A program made the position numbers and the translations under genes. A model generated the notes under the pieces. That model made no database searches. It saw only the letters and a program-made list of their open reading frames with translations, and was not told the DNA's origin. From the NCBI GenBank assembly GCA_019118925.1, contig DWYC01000087.1, positions 1 to 64,000 of the forward strand: a DNA stretch of 64,000 nt. Reading direction: 5' to 3'. The stretch is from Candidatus Flavonifractor intestinipullorum (GTDB lineage Bacteria > Bacillota > Clostridia > Oscillospirales > Oscillospiraceae). Below are positions 61,685 through 64,000 of the stretch, piece after piece (positions within the stretch are counted from its first letter, which is position 1; each line of letters starts with the position of its first letter).

Positions 61685-61897
61685 ATGGAGAATCCGGTTC
61701 TGACGCACCTGGCGCGGCTGGGGGCCCGGCCTGAACCCCTGTGGCTGTATACGCTGCTGACCGTGATGCCTGTGAACCGCTATCCCCTGGAGGCGTGGAA
61801 CGAGGCCCTTTCCGCTGCGGCCGGGCGGAGAATCTGCTGCCCCTCCTACCGCGCGCTGGCGCGGCGGCTGGAGGAAGAAGTATACGGGGAAAATTGA
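61685..61897 (+). CDS. Small hypothetical protein
   Basis: 70-residue basic, mostly helical protein (MENPVLTHLARLGARPEPLWL start), ATG at 61685 with GGGGTGAT upstream. No family recognised. Its stop codon lies inside the promoter of the next gene, which argues it is separately expressed or not a real gene; the codon use is typical of the region. It may be a conserved small protein of this clade. Confidence 0.5.
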   Translation: MENPVLTHLARLGARPEPLWLYTLLTVMPVNRYPLEAWNEALSAAAGRRICCPSYRALARRLEEEVYGEN

Positions 61898-61923
61898 CAA
61901 AGAGAGGGGAGAAGAGGTACAAT
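61894..61923 (+). promoter_or_regulatory. Sigma-A promoter for the beta-CASP gene
   Basis: TTGACA (61894-61899), 18 bp, TACAAT (61918-61923), 32 bp before the ATG. Confidence 0.8.
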
Positions 61924-61954
61924 GTTCTTGTAAAAAAGCACAAGGAGGTGCCCT

Positions 61955-63553
61955 ATGAAGCTCACCTTTTTTGGCGCGGCCAAGGCCGTGACGGGGAGCT
62001 GCCACTGTGTGGAGTGCGGCGGGAAGAAAATCCTGGTGGACTGCGGACTCCAGCAGGGGCGGGATGAGACGGACAACCGCATCCTGCCCTTCCGGGCGGG
62101 GGAGATGGACGCCCTGATCGTCACCCACGCCCATATTGACCACTCGGGCCGCATCCCCCTGCTGGTGAAGCAGGGCTTTCCGGGGAAAATCTACTGTACC
62201 CGGCTGACGGGGCAGCTGCTGTCCATTATGCTGCGGGACTCGGCCCATATCCAGGAGAGCGACGCCCAGTGGCAGAACCAGAAAGGCCGCCGGGCCGGCA
62301 AAGAGCCGGTAGAGCCCCTCTATACACTCCAGGATGCGGAGGAGGCCCTGACCCGTGTGGTCACCTGCGAGTACGGGGAGAGCCTGGATATTGCCCCTGG
62401 AGTGCGCCTGCGCTTTGTGGACGCAGGACACCTGCTGGGCTCCGCCAGCGCGGAGGTCTGGCTTACCGAGGGCGACGTGACCAAAAAGATCGTCTTTTCC
62501 GGGGACATCGGCAACCGGGACCAGCCCATTATCCGGGACCCCCAGTACATCCGGGAGGCCGACTATGTCCTCACCGAGTCCACCTACGGCGACCGGAACC
62601 ACGACATGGAGGAGGACCCGGAGTACACCGAAAAGCTGGCCGCCATCATCGACGAGACCCTGGGCCGGGGCGGCAATGTCATCATCCCCTCCTTTGCCGT
62701 GGGCCGCACACAGGAGCTGCTCTACTTCATCCGGGAGATGAAGGAGCAGGGGATGGTTCGCTCGGTGCCCAATTTTAAGGTCTATGTGGACTCGCCCCTG
62801 GCGGGAGAGGCCACCCGGATCTTCTCGGGCAATCTCCACGGCTATTTGGACGAGGAGGCCATCGCCGCGCTGAAGGGGGGCGCGCTCTTCCAGTTCCCCG
62901 GCCTGGAGATCACCGAGACCAGCGAGGAGTCCAAAGCGCTCAATCAGGACCCCACCGCCAAGGTCATCATCTCGGCCTCCGGCATGTGCGACGCCGGACG
63001 CATCCGGCACCACCTGAAGCACAATCTCTGGCGGAGCGAGTGCACGGTGGTCTTTGTGGGCTATCAGGCCGAAGGCAGTCTGGGCCGCCGCCTGCTGGAC
63101 GGGGTGAAGTCGGTGAAGCTCTTCGGGGAGGAGATCGCCGTCCGGGCCCGGATCGTCAATTTCCACGGCCTGTCCTCCCACGCCGACCGGGAGGGCCTGC
63201 TGCGGTGGATCGGGGCCTTTGCCCCCAAGCCCCGGGAGGTCTTTGTGGTTCACGGGGAGAGCGCGGTCACCGAGATCTATGCCCAGACCCTGCGGGAGCG
63301 GGGTTTCTCAGCCCACTCGGCCAACTATCAGGAGGTCTATGATCTGCTCACCGGGCGCATTCTGGCTCCGGGCGCTGCGCCGGAGGCCAAACCGGCCCGC
63401 CCGGCAGACTCGGCCTCGCCCGCCTACCGGCGCCTGGAGGAGAACGGACGGCGGCTTCTGGAGGTCATCGCCCACAATCGGGGCGGGGCCAACAAAGATC
63501 TGGCGAAATTTGCCGACCAGCTGCGGGCCCTCATCGACAAATGGGACCGCTGA
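61955..63553 (+). CDS. MBL-fold beta-CASP RNA-processing nuclease (CPSF/Ysh1-like)
   Basis: 532-residue metallo-beta-lactamase of the beta-CASP group, predicted RNase. Zinc motifs: HAHIDHSG (motif 2), GHLLGSASAEVW, FSGDIGNRD and the beta-CASP motifs A-C (ESTYGDR with Asp/Glu, SASGMCDAGRIRHHLKH and HGLSSHADR). The RMMBL tail (VFVVHGE) is present and is followed by a Pro/Ala linker and a helical C-terminus. AAGGAGGT seven bases before the ATG. Closer to bacterial YsH1/CPSF-type enzymes than to RNase J by length and motif spacing. Confidence 0.9.
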   Translation: MKLTFFGAAKAVTGSCHCVECGGKKILVDCGLQQGRDETDNRILPFRAGEMDALIVTHAHIDHSGRIPLLVKQGFPGKIYCTRLTGQLLSIMLRDSAHIQESDAQWQNQKGRRAGKEPVEPLYTLQDAEEALTRVVTCEYGESLDIAPGVRLRFVDAGHLLGSASAEVWLTEGDVTKKIVFSGDIGNRDQPIIRDPQYIREADYVLTESTYGDRNHDMEEDPEYTEKLAAIIDETLGRGGNVIIPSFAVGRTQELLYFIREMKEQGMVRSVPNFKVYVDSPLAGEATRIFSGNLHGYLDEEAIAALKGGALFQFPGLEITETSEESKALNQDPTAKVIISASGMCDAGRIRHHLKHNLWRSECTVVFVGYQAEGSLGRRLLDGVKSVKLFGEEIAVRARIVNFHGLSSHADREGLLRWIGAFAPKPREVFVVHGESAVTEIYAQTLRERGFSAHSANYQEVYDLLTGRILAPGAAPEAKPARPADSASPAYRRLEENGRRLLEVIAHNRGGANKDLAKFADQLRALIDKWDR

Positions 63554-63576
63554 GGCAGACCGCTCCAGCAGAACAC

Positions 63577-63610
63577 AAAACGCGGAGGCCCATTCGGGCC
63601 TCCGCGTTTT
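63577..63610. terminator. Bidirectional terminator between beta-CASP and dockerin genes
   Basis: AAAACGCGGAGGCCC-ATTC-GGGCCTCCGCGTTTT; T-tract on both strands. Confidence 0.9.
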
Positions 63611-63679
63611 GCTGAGTCCGCTGAAAGGAGACGGACTACAAAAGGAAAGGAGGAAAGAAGGAGTCCAAGTTAGGAGCCA

Positions 63680-64000
63680 TTACCCCAGCACGTCCAGCCA
63701 GAGGTAGGAGAGCTCCACCAGGTCATCCACCGTGATGACGCCGTCGCCGTTGATGTCGGCCTTCTTGGCCTCGTCCCAGTCGGCGTCGCCCTGGGCCACA
63801 CGATAGAAGCCCTGAGCCGCGGTGATATCGGACTGATTGAACACACCGTCGCCGTTGATGTCGTAGCGGACCGCCACGACCTGTGTGACAGCGGGCGCGC
63901 CGGAGATCTCGGCATAATGCAGGTCGGGATCGCCGGTATAAGTGAAGATCGCGTCGTTCAGAGTGACCGTGATCTCACCGGTCTGGCTCTCCGCCGTGCG
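63680..64000 (-). CDS. C-terminal part of a dockerin-bearing secreted protein (cut by window edge)
   Basis: Last 106 residues of a longer protein whose start is beyond position 64000. About 45 residues of beta-type sequence (ITVTLNDAIFTYTGDPDL...) precede a type I dockerin of ~60 residues with two calcium loops, DINGDGVFNQSDI and DINGDGVITVDDL, separated by the usual helix linker. Dockerins bind cohesins of cellulosome-type or cell-surface complexes. No cohesin was seen in this window; the catalytic or binding part of the protein is not visible. Confidence 0.85.
   Translation of the reverse strand, partial: RTAESQTGEITVTLNDAIFTYTGDPDLHYAEISGAPAVTQVVAVRYDINGDGVFNQSDITAAQGFYRVAQGDADWDEAKKADINGDGVITVDDLVELSYLWLDVLG

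Overview
The window reads as a chromosomal segment of a GC-rich, spore-forming, low-branching Firmicute, most like the Oscillospiraceae (Flavonifractor/Lawsonibacter/Intestinimonas-type gut anaerobes). The reasons are SpoIIE, DnaD/DnaI-type replication loaders, an MreC-MreD-PBP2 cluster, many AAGGAGG ribosome sites and sigma-A promoters, S-layer-homology (SLH) proteins and a dockerin domain, all in a high-GC background with CGG/GCC-rich codons. The genus is inference. No plasmid, prophage, transposase or CRISPR array was seen.

Layout. 1-9.2 kb (minus strand): zapA, an RlhA-like U32 gene, dut, maf, mreC, mreD, mrdA (PBP2) and a GH13 alpha-glucosidase, a division/elongation operon. 9.4-11.7 kb (plus): dnaD, dnaI and a small membrane protein. 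11.8-13.1 kb (minus): a flavin-type oxidoreductase and pyridoxal kinase. 13.2 kb: tRNA-Leu(UAG). 13.6-18.9 kb (plus): a VanG-type operon, vanR-vanS-vanG-vanXY, then a hexapeptide acetyltransferase and a soluble vanT-like racemase; together these would make and enforce D-Ala-D-Ser peptidoglycan precursors. 18.9-23.3 kb (minus): a MATE exporter and a second two-component system with a large external sensor.

23.4-35.5 kb is the most unusual part. Three SLH-domain secreted proteins (848-922 aa) each converge, tail to tail, on a member of an unrecognised ~320 aa family with the N-terminal motif LHQW...RTDFN..F..ID.ALG. The module occurs three times, each pair closed by a shared terminator. Two of the three SLH promoters carry two pairs of 11-bp-phased GGTAGAC sites, exactly 86 bp apart in both, 50 bp from the same -10-like hexamer; the third has a different promoter with a perfect triple 11-bp repeat. 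This looks like coordinated or switchable surface-layer expression.

35.9-40.8 kb (plus): a complete branched-chain amino acid ABC transporter (liv). 40.9-41.3 kb: a probably frameshifted small membrane gene. 41.4-47.0 kb (minus): a dipeptide/oligopeptide ABC operon. 47.3-49.6 kb: spoIIE. 49.9-52.7 kb (plus): dusB, an ECF sigma factor and its zinc-finger anti-sigma. 52.9-55.5 kb: an EF-G paralogue lacking the switch II histidine, and an unknown acidic protein. 55.6-57.7 kb (minus): a tandem-OB protein, a small protein and a PTS-IIC-like permease. 58.1-59.5 kb: glutamate dehydrogenase behind a MerR-like promoter. 59.6-61.5 kb (minus): a three-rhodanese lipoprotein and a membrane protein. 61.7-63.6 kb (plus): a small unknown and a beta-CASP metallo-beta-lactamase nuclease. 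The right edge cuts a dockerin-ending secreted protein.
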